Below, piece by piece: positions 23,270 to 34,812 of a DNA stretch of 64,000 bases (its first letter is position 1; each line of letters opens with the position of its first letter). The notes beneath the pieces were generated by a model that had not been told where the DNA came from, searched no databases, and saw nothing but the letters and a program-made list of their open reading frames with translations. This stretch comes from Combretum micranthum. Lineage: Eukaryota; Streptophyta; Magnoliopsida; Myrtales; Combretaceae. A program made the position numbers and the translations under genes. The stretch is from NCBI GenBank assembly GCA_024138025.1, contig JAMXBD010001385.1, forward strand, positions 124,001 to 188,000. Direction: 5' to 3'.

Positions 23270-26200
23270 TTCTCTCCCACCTCCAAAGAACTCGACCCCG
23301 AGTTCTCATCGGGATACAAAGGAACATCATCAGGAAAGAAATGATATATATCAGTGACATTGAACGTCTTTGAAATGCCCATGCTATTTGGTAAACCAAC
23401 AACGTAAGCATTATCATTGATGACCTTCACAATCTGATAGGGCCCATATTTCTTAGGTTGAAGCTTGCTATATTTGCCAACGGGAAAACGCTCCTTCCGC
23501 AAGAACACCATCACTTGATCTCCAACAGCAAAGATCTTCTTCCGTCGATGTTTGTCGGCGGTTTCCTTATATTTGGCATTAGATTGCTCAATCTTCTTCC
23601 GGACCTCAGCCGTCACGGAATGCCAGTGCTCCGCCATGTTCTTTGCTGAAATACTAATGTCATGACCCTTGGGAAGTCGGATTAAGTCCAAGGCATGTCG
23701 AGGTGTCTTGGTATAAACCACAGCAAATGGAGACTTGCCTGTCGTTCTATGAACCGCATTGTTGTAAGCAAACTCAGCTTGAGCCAATGCAACATCCCAC
23801 TGCTTCGGCTTCTCCCACAAATACTTCGAATCAGGTTACCAAGCGTCCTATTGGTAGCTTCAGTTTGCCCATCCGTCTGAGGGTGAGCTGTACTACTATA
23901 TTGAGAGATGAGTCAAACATTTGCCACAAGGTCTTCCAGAAATAACTCAAAAACTTGCTGTCACGATCGGATGTAATGGATTTAGGTACACCATGAAGAC
24001 GAACCACTTCTCTAAAGAAGAGCTTGGCAATGGCTTGGGCATCAGCTACCTTCCTGCAAGGAATAAAATGTGCCATTTTGGAAAACCTGTCAACAACAAC
24101 AAAAACTGAGTCATTACCCCGCTGGGTGCGAGGTAATCCAAGGATGAAATCCATGGATAAATCTTCCCATATGTTATCGGGAACTGGCAATGGCATGTAG
24201 AGACCAGTATTTTGAGATTGGCCCTTTGAAGTTTGGCACACATAACATCGTTGTACCAATCTACTCACATCTCTGCGCAAATGAGGCCAATAGAACCTCT
24301 CACCAACTGCTAACAAAGTCTTATCTCGTCCCAAATGACCAGCCAAACCTCCTCCATGTAGATCGCGAATCAACTTCTCCCTCAATGAGGACTCGGGAAC
24401 ACAAAGTTGATTCCCACGCATCAAGTAACCTTCATGGATGTGAAAATCTCCACTAGGCTGCCCCTGCACACACATGCCCCAAATCTCCTTGAAATCTACA
24501 TCATCCTCATAAAGTTCCTTCACATGCTCAAATCCTACTACTTCAGCGCTCAACGTCATAAGTAGATGAGCTCTTCTACTCAATGCATCCGCCACTTTAT
24601 TTTGAATACCTGATTTGTGCTTTAGTCGAAATGGAAACTTTTGGAGGAATTGGATCCATCTAGCATGCATGTCCTTACTAATGCGGGTCTGACCATGTAA
24701 GTGTTTCAAGGCATCACAATCTGAATACAAAACAAACTCCCGACCTACCAAGTAGTGTTCCCAAGTTCTCAATGCTCTCACAATAGCATAGAACTCTTTA
24801 TCATAAGTAGACCAATTTCTTCTGGATTCACTAAACTTCTCACTGAAAAAGGCAACCGGCCTCTTTTCCTGAGATAGAACAGCCCCAACTCCAACCCCAC
24901 TCGCATCACAATCGACCTCAAATAGCCTATCAAAATCCGGTAATGCAAAACAGGTGCACTACACAACTTCTCTTTCAAGAGCGTAAAACTACCCTCAACT
25001 TCCTCACTCCACTGAAACCTTCCCTTTTTCAAACATTCGGTTAAGGGGGCTGCTACCGTGCTAAAATGCCGAATAAACCGCCTATAAAAGCTTGCTAACC
25101 CCAGAAAACTTCGCAACTCAGTGACTGATTTTGGAATTGGCCATTCCCTTATCGCTCTTATCTTCTCATCATCGACCTGAATACCGTTACCACTAACAAC
25201 AAAACCTAGGAACAGCAACTTTCTAGTCATGAATAAACACTTCTTCTTATTCGCATATAGTTTACTACTTTGCAAAACCGTCAATACCTCTCTCAGATGC
25301 ATAACATGTTCCTCCTCAGACTTACTATACACCAAGATATCGTCAAAATAGACCACAACAAAGCGACCAATGAATGGTTTCAATACCTGGTTCATGACGC
25401 GCATGAAGGTGCTCGGTGCGTTGCTTAGACCAAAGGGCATGACCATCCACTCATAAAGGCCCTCCTTGGTTTTGAAAGCTGTCTTCCACTCATCCCCTGG
25501 TCGGATCCTGATCTGGTGATATCCGCTTCGCAAATCAATCTTTGAGAAGATCACCGCTCCACTCAACCTGTCAAGCATGTCCTCCAAGCGAGGAATAGGA
25601 AATTTGTACCCAATAGTAATTTTGTTGATCGCCCTGCTATCCACACACATTCTCCAGCTCCCATCTTTCTTTGGCGTCAACAATGCTGGCACCGCGCAAG
25701 GGCTCATGCTCTCTTTTATGAATCCCTTCTGAAGTAACTCCTGCACCTTCCCTTGCAATATCTCACTCTCTTTCGGGCTCATCCTGTAATGTAAAGGTAA
25801 ATTTGGTAAACTAGCACCAGGGATCAAATCAATATGGTGCTGAATGTCTCTCATGGGAGGCAAACCATCTGGTAGATCATCTGGTAATACTCCCCTAAAC
25901 TCCTCTAACAACTCTTTCACACTTTCAGGCACCTCTTCAACCCTCTTCTCCTCATCAATCGCCCAAACCTCCTTCACAATTAAAGCATGCACTACTTTGA
26001 ACTCCTTTATTGCATCCTCCATCTCCTTCTCAGTTTGAGTAATGGTAAGGAATGAACGCCCCTTTTCAGTAGAAGCTTTAGGGCGGTCCTTTTGTTTTAA
26101 TGGGAGAAGGGTAAATCGTACCCTATCTTTCTCTAATTTGTACACATTTTCTCGACCATCATGTAAAGCGTTAACATCATACTGCCATGGCCTACCAAAC

Positions 26201-26600
26201 AACAAGTGGCAAGCATCCATATCGACTACATCGCAGTATACTTCGTCTCTATACTTACCGATGGAAAAGGGCACCTTGCATCTCTCTTTCACTTCTATCT
26301 TCTCAGCCGCTTTGATCCACCCAATAGTATAGGGATTCGGGTGTTTTTCTATAGGTAATTCCAAAGCTTTGACGGCTGCTCGCCCTATAATGTTTTCGCA
26401 ACTCCCACTATCAATAATGAGATCAAATACACGCCCGTCAATCGTACATCGGGTACGAAACAATTGATGTCGCTGATTCTCCTCCTCCTTCTTAGGTGTC
26501 AACATTAGCTTTCGAACCACAAGAGCCTGCTCCTCTTCCTCATACTCTCCATATTCTTCACCTTCATCCGGTTCACAACAAATTTCATCCTCCTCATCTC
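23194..26600 (-). pseudogene. pol (PR-RT-RH-IN) of CRM-like element
   Basis: Continues from gag in one frame. In order: protease with [13 protein letters not shown] (near 26,410), reverse transcriptase with YFDD (25,339-25,350), RNase H with [15 protein letters not shown] and VADALSRR, integrase with the H-H-C-C zinc region, and a GPY/F region ([11 protein letters not shown]). The C-terminus ([20 protein letters not shown]) runs into the 3' LTR and stops at 23,194, as in CRM elements, where this tail is thought to help target centromeric chromatin. One-base losses are seen near 24,945-24,951 (before RNase H), 23,896-23,902 (at the last catalytic Glu region of integrase) and 23,812-23,817. No nonsense substitution was seen. 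Confidence 0.92.
23270..23284 (-). other. polypurine tract inside the pol frame
   Basis: GGAGGTGGGAGAGAA directly precedes the 3' LTR on the minus strand. Here it also encodes the residues LEVGEN of the integrase C-terminus, so one sequence serves plus-strand priming and protein coding. Confidence 0.8.
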
Positions 26601-27804
26601 TTTCTACCATGTTTATGCCTCTTCTATTAGGACATTCATTGGATCGATGTCCCGGCTGGTTACATCTATAACATTTCCCTAATGTTGGTTTAGCATAGGG
26701 ATTATATTGCTTCTTCTCTTCCTTCGACTCCACCACCTTCTTACCCATTATCTTCTCTTCTTTCCTCTCAACAGCACCGCTTTGTACCTCTTGGACACCC
26801 TTGGCTTTTTCCCCATAACTCCTACTAGAACTCTCTCCTCCATAACGCCTGGTGTTATCAAAACGGTTTCCATCAAAACGGTTATTCTTCTCTTGTAACA
26901 TCAGCTCCGCTTTGATGGCCATGTTCTTAGCTTCATTCAAATTGCGCAACACATGGACACCAATCTTATCACGGATCAGAGGCTTCAAACCTTCCAAGTA
27001 TCTGGCAACTTGCTGGCCCTCACTTTCTCTTAAATCGTTCCTCTCTGCCAATCGCATAAAATCTGCAGTGTAATCATGAACTGACCTCTGGCCCTGGCGA
27101 CATCTCTGGTATTGCTGGAACAAAATTTGCTCATAGTCAGGGGGTAGGAAGTCCCGCTGCAAGAGCTGCTTCATCCGGTACCACGTCCTCACCGGCTGCT
27201 TCCCTTCGCGATATCTCCTACTCTGCAACCTCTCCACCAGGCAGAAGCGCCCCCCTTCAAACGACAAGCCACCAGCTTCACCCTCTTCCCTTCTGGGATC
27301 TCCATATACTCAAAGAACCGATCAATTTCAGCGAGCCAATCAATAAAATCTTCAATGTTTAAATTCCCATTAAAACTGGGAATGTCCACTTTCAATTTAA
27401 AATCGCCCTCTCCATAACCAAAACCATAATCATCACCTCTATTCCGACCTCCATAACCACCCCTCCGACGTGGCGGTTCATCTTCCGGCAAAACATCATC
27501 TTCTTCTTCCGAATCATCATCGGGCATCTGAATCCTCCTATTTGCAGCCACAGGTCTGCCACGAGGGTCGCCGCGCATCGCCTGCTCTTGGTCGTTCCTC
27601 ATTAACATTCCTGTTTCTGTTGGCATTGGGTCCCATCGCGTCGAAACGCTCAACCAGGTCATCAAGGCGTTGTTCGAAACGCCGGAATCTCTGATCCATG
27701 TCACCCAGCGCCGCTCTTTGATCCTGTAATTCGGTTCGCAGAGCTTCCAAATCCCCCACAACGTTTGGGACTTGACCGCCACCTAAACTGTCGTCGCTTG
27801 ACAT
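26600..27804 (-). pseudogene. gag of CRM-like element
   Basis: Starts at ATG 27,804 ([10 protein letters not shown]). The N-terminal part has a heptad-rich stretch ([20 protein letters not shown]), likely coiled coil. The capsid-like region carries [20 protein letters not shown] and GGASAWW, typical of chromovirus Gag. A single CCHC zinc knuckle ([14 protein letters not shown]) lies near 26,625-26,683 and would bind the element RNA. Two frame changes are visible: a +1-type shift between about 27,540 and 27,600, and a 1-base loss near 27,233-27,238 after GGASAWW. The three pieces are otherwise colinear with a normal Gag. Confidence 0.9.
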
Positions 27805-27823
27805 CTCTACATGAATCTTTCCC

Positions 27824-27836
27824 GCTCTGATACCAA
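27824..27836 (-). other. primer-binding site, tRNA-Met type
   Basis: TTGGTATCAGAGC on the minus strand, one base after the 5' LTR. It is complementary to the 3' end of initiator tRNA-Met, as in most plant LTR elements. Confidence 0.92.
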
Positions 27837-27837
27837 C

Positions 27838-28194
27838 TGACGCAGTGAGTTAGCGTGGATAAGACGCGAACACTCGACGAATGTATCACAACTCACAAAA
27901 TAATGTGAAATCTAGAGGAAATCCCCTCAAAGTGTATTTTCAATGATGATAATAAGTTGCTTTCAAATACAACCCTAGCACGACTATTTATAGTCTTGAA
28001 ATAAAACCGAAAAGTAAATGCTAATTAAACGCTAAATGCTAATAAATGCTATTTAAAATAAACAACTCAAAATACGAAATAAAACCAAAAAATAAATGCT
28101 AATAAATGCTCTTTAATGCTAATAAATGCCTTTTCCGGATGTCTTCTTAGCTTCCAATCTCTCCAAGTAGGACATGGCCACCTCATCTACATCA
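27838..28194 (-). repeat. 5' LTR of CRM-like element (357 bp)
   Basis: On the minus strand it runs from TGATGTAGATGAGGTGGCCA to CTGCGTCA and is followed by the primer site. It contains a TATA box and several AT-rich short repeats (AAATGCTAATAAATGCT). It is the intact form of the LTR. Where comparable it differs from the 3' LTR at only a few percent of sites, mostly C/T changes. Confidence 0.93.
27982..27994 (-). promoter_or_regulatory. LTR TATA box
   Basis: The minus strand reads GACTATAAATAGTC, a strong plant TATA element inside the 5' LTR. The same motif is in the 3' LTR near 22,643-22,656. Transcription would start a short distance downstream and run leftward. Confidence 0.6.
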
Positions 28195-28199
28195 ATATG

Positions 28200-29460
28200 G
28201 AATGGATAGTGTAGATAACTGTTAAGACTATAAAGGTGTATAGGAAAAAAAAATATTCATTACTAAGACAATCATGAGAATTTATATGCTTTTAAACAAT
28301 ATCTACTAATTTAACTCTAAAGCAAAACTCAGCACAACCTTTTGCATTTGTATTTCACCTTGTCAATATTTGTCTGCAATATCTTTGTATTAACAGTAAC
28401 TAATGAGTTGATTTGTTTGAAGGTAACATTAAAACATTTGTGGTGGCCATTGCTTGTCTTTTTTTCTTTTTTTCTTTTTTTTCAACTTTCCTTTTCTTTT
28501 TTTTTTCTTTTTATCAAGAATAAAAAGAAAAAGAATGGAGGAAGAACGCAATTTCGTCAGAAAACTTTTCACAAAGGTGTATTATTTTCTATAAACCATC
28601 ATGAAGTTTACAAGATCTAACCTCTTTTGATTCTCTTTCACTGTGTTTTGGACAGAGTATATCATCTCCTCCATTCCTTTACTTCCTCAATGACTTCAAA
28701 AAGGGGAGGCCAGATTAACTCTGTTGGAGATAGCATATGCTCCTACACTCATGAAGCATGGAGAAGAATATCATGATGGGTAACATTTGCTTTGATTTCA
28801 CCCATACAAGAGAAGCCCTCGGCAATCTCGGTTTTGTGAAAGACCATGACACTCATTTCACAGCACATGAAAAAATCCAAAGTATGACCATTGGAACCCT
28901 GCGATCCATCGAATCATTTACTCACTATTCAAATGGGAATGTACCCGATTAACAAATGAAGGATTAATAATAGTGTAAGGAAGGTGACCAATAAAGATAT
29001 AAACCAAGAATCTTTGTGTACTCTTAATGCTACTAGTGGCTTACAACTATAAATTGGATGTAGTTGCTTTCATTTTACTAATAGAAACAATTCATTAAAT
29101 TGCCTGCTTACGTAACAAATTGATCAGAGCAAAATTCATAATTAAAACTCCTCAACAGCAGCCCAAGTTTTACAGTATATGCTGAAATTTTTTATGGCTA
29201 GATTATGCGGAGACTATATTCCTATATTCCTCGGAGGTTGAAACCCCAATAACAATAATAAAAAAGAAAAAGCAGAAGAACGAGAAAAAGACATTAAAGT
29301 TAAATTAAAAGACAATGGAGGGAAATGAATAACTTGCCTAGTCTTTTATAGGAAATAGGCGTAATATGAACAAATACAGAGAGAATCCGAAATCTGGAAT
29401 GACGTTGAGAAGGAGATGAATGAAACTTCTATGCATACTTTGTCACGAAGTCATTTCAAG
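28200..29460. other. no gene recognised
   Basis: Contains a pyrimidine-rich run near 28,455-28,515. Frames at 28,342 and 28,758 (64 codons, FTHTREALGNLGFVKDH) have no recognised motif. The second has fairly gene-like composition and could be a decayed exon, but there is no supporting context. This stretch is the 3' flank of the TNL gene. Confidence 0.35.
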
Positions 29461-29462
29461 TT

Positions 29463-30968
29463 TCAACCTTTTCTTTCCGGTATTGTAACATAGGGCACAA
29501 GAAGCTCCTTCGTGAGAGATTCTGATATCAAAGTGTTGTTCGTGAGAATAGGGCCTTCGTGATACATATATCCGTCGTCGCATAATTTAGGGCAGAAACA
29601 AATATGTAATTTGTTGAGAGTTTTTACATCCAAAACATTCGGTATTTTCACTAGAGACTTGCAAGAATAAATACGTAGACTCTCAATCGATTCCGGTCTT
29701 CCATGAATCTCAACTAAACTGCCACATTCCATTAAATAAAAATCCACCAGCTTTTTGTATTTTGACATTTGCGGCAATCTCTTAAGATCTTCACAATCTG
29801 ATATTTGCAAATAGCTTAAATTCTCCGGCATTTCATCAATTTCAGAAAACACACAACCTTGTAATCTTAGCTCTTGTAATGATTCTAGATTATGAAGGCC
29901 CTCAATCTTGATTAATGGCGTCCACTTGGTTCTCAAAGTGGATAGCTTTTTTAGATGTGAGAGATCAGATATTGTCTTCAATAACTCACACCAACTAACT
30001 TTCAACTTTGTTAAGTTTGAGGGAAGCTTGGGGACGCTTTGGAGGTGGTGACATCTCTTGATTTCTAATTCAGTGAGTAGAGAAAGGGCACCCAATTCAG
30101 GATGCAATGCGGTGATTGTTGGAAAGGCCAAATCCAACCTCTCTAATTTGCTTAATTTCCCTATCCACCATGGGCTGGGCATTTCTACTGGAGTTCGTTC
30201 TACCCATCCTGGAGATGGAATCATTAACATCTTTGTTGACACCACCAGTCGCTTCAGTTGTATTAGGTTTGATAGATCAGGAATTGTAACCATTGTATTA
30301 ATTTGAAGCCTTAAATCAATTATAGAATCAGGTAACTCCGGCAATCCAATCAATTTATCACAATGGGAAGCATTAATCATCTCAAGCTTTCCAGCCATTC
30401 CAATCGTAGTGGGCAATTCTCTTATTTTAGTTCTGTCCATTTCCAATAGCTCCAAGTTCTTCAAGCAACCTATTGAGTTGGGTAGCTCCTCGATTCCAGA
30501 ATATGATATATCTAGTTCAATCAGTGACACTAAACCTCCAATCGCTTCTGGAAGTTTCCTTAACGACTCACAATCATGTAAACAAAGCTCAGACAGGTGT
30601 ACAAGCTTTCCAATTGAGTCCGGGATAAAAGTCACTTTAGTCCTTCTCAATGATAGCTTCTTGAGGGAAGTCATATTAATATCACCACCACCCCATCGAG
30701 GGATTTCTACTACTTTGGTACCATCAAGGATGAGTTCTGTCAAAGATTCCATGCAACTAAGTTTGGTTGGTAGCTTGCGTAATGAAAGACAATCTTTCAA
30801 ATTTAGGTGGACCAGATGCACTAGCTTGCCGATGGACTTATCAATCTCAACTAATTTAATACACCCTTGGAGAATCAGTCGTTCCAATAGTAGGTGGGAT
30901 GAAAAATCAGGAGTTTTGACCAATTTTCTACAGCTTGTCAGATCTAGAACCTTCAAGTTCTTGGCCAT
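29463..30968 (-). CDS. TNL exon 4: leucine-rich repeats and C-terminus
   Basis: Acceptor GTAATTAG precedes 30,968. The 501-codon exon starts MAKNLKVLDLTSCRKLVKTP and holds about 17-20 plant-type LRRs (for example LIELDISYSGIEELPNSIGC and LVHLNLKDCLSLRKLP). LRRs of TNLs contact the effector and hold the receptor off. The last repeats carry clusters of Cys (LHICFCPKLC). The protein ends VPYVTIPERKG with a stop at 29,463. The reading frame has no break. Opposite-strand frames at 30,058 and 30,409 are shadows. Confidence 0.93.
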   Translation of the reverse strand: MAKNLKVLDLTSCRKLVKTPDFSSHLLLERLILQGCIKLVEIDKSIGKLVHLVHLNLKDCLSLRKLPTKLSCMESLTELILDGTKVVEIPRWGGGDINMTSLKKLSLRRTKVTFIPDSIGKLVHLSELCLHDCESLRKLPEAIGGLVSLIELDISYSGIEELPNSIGCLKNLELLEMDRTKIRELPTTIGMAGKLEMINASHCDKLIGLPELPDSIIDLRLQINTMVTIPDLSNLIQLKRLVVSTKMLMIPSPGWVERTPVEMPSPWWIGKLSKLERLDLAFPTITALHPELGALSLLTELEIKRCHHLQSVPKLPSNLTKLKVSWCELLKTISDLSHLKKLSTLRTKWTPLIKIEGLHNLESLQELRLQGCVFSEIDEMPENLSYLQISDCEDLKRLPQMSKYKKLVDFYLMECGSLVEIHGRPESIESLRIYSCKSLVKIPNVLDVKTLNKLHICFCPKLCDDGYMYHEGPILTNNTLISESLTKELLVPYVTIPERKG

Positions 30969-31067
30969 CTAATTACACAAAAGATATTTAAATAAATGAA
31001 TTAAGACATGTGGAGTAGATAGAAAATAAAAAAATTAATAAATATTTAGTGTGGAAAACCTACATAC

Positions 31068-31445
31068 TTTTATTTGGTTCCAACCATTCCATTCAAGTGT
31101 GACAGAACTTTTGGAGAGATTTAAAATAGTTAGGTTTATGAAGGAGAAGTTCTGTGATCCAACATATTTATGAGGAAAACGTTCCCATAAAAGCCATCTA
31201 ATTTCTGAGAAAAGGTGTGGCTTCATTGGGACAAAATTGGATGGAGCCGCCCATGATGACCAATCCCAAACATTACGATGATCATCATCATCATCAACAC
31301 CATCATGACCACCACAATAACAAAAAGGAATGTATTTCAACCAGAAAAGTCTAGCGTTAGACAATTTAGCAAGTTCTTCTTTTGTAAGACACAAACGCGA
31401 GCCCATGGTAGCATTAATACGAATGCCCAGAATTTCTTTTGTTGC
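31068..31445 (-). CDS. TNL exon 3: post-NBS linker and first LRR
   Basis: Acceptor TTTGTAG precedes 31,445. The exon reads ATKEILGIRINATMGSRLCL, then the typical TNL stretch EIRWLLWERFPHKY and NLTILNLSKSSVTLEWNGW, ending at donor AAA/GTATGT (31,068). Both borders are phase 0, which fits exon 2 and exon 4. An acidic run (GVDDDDDHRN), coded by a GAT/GAC-type trinucleotide stretch, interrupts the usual length and is probably a microsatellite expansion. Confidence 0.88.
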
Positions 31446-31506
31446 CTACAAATACATAAATGAGAAGTTAATGAGAGACTTCTCTTTTGCCCAAAAAAAA
31501 ACTCAC

Positions 31507-31596
31507 TTTAGAAAATTTAGCAAATGCTTCTTCTGCAATATACATAAATGATTTTTCATTCGTTTCAACACAAATGCCTTGGATATTATCTGTTCC
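31507..31596 (-). pseudogene. remnant duplicate of TNL exon 3 start
   Basis: Thirty open codons (GTDNIQGICVETNEKSFMYI then AEEAFAKFSK) align with the first part of exon 3 (ATKEILGI...KEELAKLSN). A donor-like GTGAGT follows, but the sequence before it (TTTACAT) lacks an AG acceptor. It lies 62 bp upstream of exon 3 in the intron. It is probably a leftover of an exon duplication or of unequal crossing-over between TNL paralogues. Confidence 0.55.
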
Positions 31597-33245
31597 ATGT
31601 AAACAATTGTACCATCGGTGTGCGCTGAAATTAAGTTTTTCTCTCACACTATTAGAATTATTTATTTATCTGCAATAAAACTTGTAATGAGTGTAGTATA
31701 CATTATGTTATATGTGCTTCGTCTAATACGATACATTAATAATTATTTGTATATAATTTATAGCTGTATATCAATTAATTAAGCTCGTGAAGGTACAAAT
31801 TTTCTAGTTCGCATTATTATTTTTTATATTGATACTTAAATATATTTAGCAACTTCTCAATACACGCATCACAAGCACGATATGAATTTGCTAACAAAAA
31901 TGTAATATGGAAACTTATCGTTCTGTCAATATATCTACAGTTAATTATCTGACCATTAGAATAAATAAAGTAAATGGTAATTGGTACACTAACATTAGAC
32001 AAGATCAGTATCTTTGAAATTAATATCAAGATCATAGAATTTTTCTACGTAATATGTGTGGATTAGTATTAAGAATTAATTCACTATTAGCTAATCAGAT
32101 TTAGAAAAAAAAAGATTATTAAACATAGACCCTTTAACCTGAGCTAATTTGGCTAATTGATAAGTTAAAAATTTTTGAAAGAAATATTAGCTTACAATGA
32201 CGTGTAATGGATTTATAAATTATTAAGACAGACATAGTTGGGAAAAATGGGATCAAATTTAGATGAATTGTGAGACAAGGAAGAACTTGAGCTAATCAGT
32301 CTAGTCAAAGGTTTCGAACAAAAAAAAAAAAAAAGTGGAAGTACTTAAAGATAAATGAAAAGGGAGAAAAGGGTTAACATTTGAGGTAAATTCAAATATG
32401 TATCAATATTTTAAGTGTTAAAAAAAATGAATCAAGTTAAAAATTGATCAACATTTTATTTTCTAATATTACAAATGACGCTAATGTGACTTACATAAAT
32501 AAGAAAAATATTGGCATATTTAAAATGTAATAATAATAGATCCTATATTTGCAGCACTTTATAAAACATTATTTCAGCACTTTATAAAGCATCGGTCTTT
32601 TTTTTTTAATCACTTAAAACGCTATATTAAAAATATACCCTCAAACTTTATTCTTTTGGTATAATTTCCTAATAGAGGGAAAAAAATACATTACTGACAA
32701 TAAAATGAATATTTGTGTAACAAATAAAAAAATATAAAAAATCCAAAATCCAAAATTCCATATATACATATACATATATATATATATATATAGATATTCT
32801 AATCATTAGACACCTAAATATGTCATTCCTTTGCAAATTATCATTGTATCCTACTGCAAATTAACAAATAGAGCAAAACCATTACAAGCATACAAGCTAT
32901 TGGACTCCACATCCCTTGAAGATCTACCTTCCCTAGCTACTACATCATCCAGCACATAAATTCTATAATCCCACATTTTGTGAGAAAACCAAACCAAATC
33001 CATTTCTTAAAAATTCAAATCACACTACGAAGCATGTGTATTATTTCAACTATACTCACACCATCCCAACGTTTATTATTATTATTATTATTATTGTCGT
33101 CATTGTCGTCGTGGTCTATTCCCTAGACATGCTTAAAATATTTATTTTTGCACAAACATCATAGATTATCACTTGCCAACATATATATTTAATTACTAAA
33201 AATATTAATGCAATAAACACATTGAAATAGTATGCTCATATGAGA

Positions 33246-33961
33246 CATAAGCACGGTTTGATTTCAATCGAGAACCAAACTAAAAACCGTCATTGACAGT
33301 TTTAAAATTGAAACCGAATCGGTTAAGGTTCTAGAACCGGTCAAGGAATCGCCGATGTTTCGGTTCCTAGAGTTTATGGCCTAAATTTGGTGGAACCTGC
33401 TGGTTCCAATTGGTTTCATTAAAAAAATAGAGAAAAAATTAAAAATTTTATGTTAAATATATAATTATTAATGTTTATATAATTTCATTGAATATTAAAA
33501 TTTATTACATATTTACAATATTTAATATGTTATTTTCAACAGCACAAATAATATAACTTCAAATCATATATAATTTATTTATATAAACTTTTCTTAAAAA
33601 TAAAATCCATTTGCTTAATAATGCAAGACTATTTTTTGTATTGTAGTTTTTTTATCCTCTATAGTGCTTTATAATCTCATATTAATAACTGCAATTGAAT
33701 TGATTTGTGTATATAAATAATGCACATTCTAAACAAATTTTAAAAAATTTTGGTTAATAATTTAACACCTTTACACTAATTAATTATTTTGAGTTTAAAA
33801 TTTATTTTAAAAAAATTAACATTTATTTTTTTCTATTTTTATTTGAAAAAAGAGGCGGCTCCATAGTTCCAAAATCGGAATCGAGAAGCACCAGTTCTAT
33901 AGAACTGGACCAAAACTGCGGAAAACGGTTCCGGTTTAATTTGGTTTTAAACATGCCTATG
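33246..33961. mobile_element. hAT-like non-autonomous element
   Basis: Imperfect inverted ends (CATAAGCACGGTTTGATTT and, on the reverse strand from the right, CATAGGCATGTTTAAAACC). The two ends have GC-richer, GGTTCC/GGAACC-rich arms around an AT-rich centre, as in many plant hAT derivatives. No coding sequence. An 8-bp TSD is not evident. Confidence 0.45.
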
Positions 33962-34394
33962 TCTGTATGGAGGAAGAGAAAAAAAAAAAAAAAATAATAT
34001 TTAATTACGAAAATAGCATTGGATTCTAGTTTTTGATAACTCGAATAAGTTTAATTGGTGGTACCTTTTATTTGTAATTGAATAATACATTAAAAAAAAA
34101 AAAATTGTACAACAAGAGAACATAACATTTTAAATGTTCCACACGGTATATTTGGCTAGAATCGGGTATTTTCCAGATGAATCATTGAAGTATAAAGGGG
34201 AATCAAGTGAAAAACATTTATCTATCTGAGTTATCAAATTTTTAAACTATTTTCTATCCAAGGTTGATTTTCTTAACATTATCTTCTTCTTCAAAATCCC
34301 AAATCTAAAAAAAGGTTTATGTTTTTCAAATCCCACCAAAAAGTAACATAACAACAAACAAAAAACAAATAAACAGCACCCTAATAGCCATTTC

Positions 34395-34482
34395 GGGAAA
34401 AGGGAAAAAATATTATTAAAATTAAAAAAAATTACGAAAATGCCACTGGGACGAAATTAATCCCAGAAATAGGCAACACGGA
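34395..34482 (+). repeat. MULE left terminal inverted repeat
   Basis: Begins GGGAAAAGGGAAAAAATATT and matches the reverse complement of 37,847-37,933 closely, including ATGCCACTGGGA and AATAGGCAACAC. The match continues into the palindrome array. Confidence 0.92.
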
Positions 34483-34581
34483 CTCTCGTCTCTTGAAGAG
34501 ACGAGGTCGTAAGTGCCTGACCTCGTCTCTTCAAGAGACGAGGTTGCTCCGTGTGTGACCTCGTCTCTTGAAGAGGCGAGG
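34483..34581. repeat. left palindrome array (3 copies)
   Basis: Three palindromes with arms CCTCGTCTCTT and a single central base, at about 34,483-34,507, 34,521-34,543 and 34,559-34,581. The outermost and innermost copies have one or two arm mismatches. They could form hairpins in single strands or serve as symmetric protein-binding sites. Confidence 0.93.
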
Positions 34582-34812
34582 TCTGCACACTATTACCACA
34601 AGCCGCGCCTTCTTCCCCCATTTCTCCCCCTCGGCCGAAACCCTAATTTAATTTTTCTCCCAATCGCCCAATCCCATTTCTCCACAGTTTCTTCGATTTT
34701 TTTTTTGTCATTGGGCAATCTCAGAGCCCCCAAACGGTGTCTACATTGCAATTTGTGGGTAGGAGGAGAGATACGCGAGAGAATTCATTGAAATCCGTCG
34801 GCGAATTTTGAG

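Larger units (their letters stand above)
22498..28194 (-). mobile_element. CRM-like Ty3/gypsy chromovirus, complete length, non-functional
   Basis: A 5.7-kb LTR retrotransposon on the minus strand. The 5-bp target duplication ATATG is perfect (22,493-22,497 and 28,195-28,199). The LTRs begin TG and end CA. A tRNA-Met primer site and a polypurine tract are present. One polyprotein frame holds gag, CCHC knuckle, protease, RT, RNase H and integrase. The RT and gag wording, the 3' end of pol running into the LTR, and the PPT inside the coding frame all match the CRM (centromeric) chromovirus clade. Five small frame changes break the polyprotein. The 3' LTR is 772 bp against 357 bp for the 5' LTR because it holds a 404-bp copy of pol. 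Confidence 0.95.

Noticed and set aside
25844..27694. Plus-strand frames opposite the CRM-like gag-pol
   Set aside because: Shadows of retrotransposon coding sequence.
28342..28952. Short plus frames after the CRM-like element
   Set aside because: One lies over a T-rich low-complexity tract and the other has no recognised motif or gene structure.
30058..30972. Plus-strand frames opposite the LRR exon
   Set aside because: Shadows of a strong LRR coding frame on the minus strand.
34483..34581. Repeated palindromes considered as a CRISPR array
   Set aside because: The repeats are themselves palindromes with short, similar spacers, lie in TIRs of a plant MULE and occur at both ends. No cas genes; eukaryotic context.
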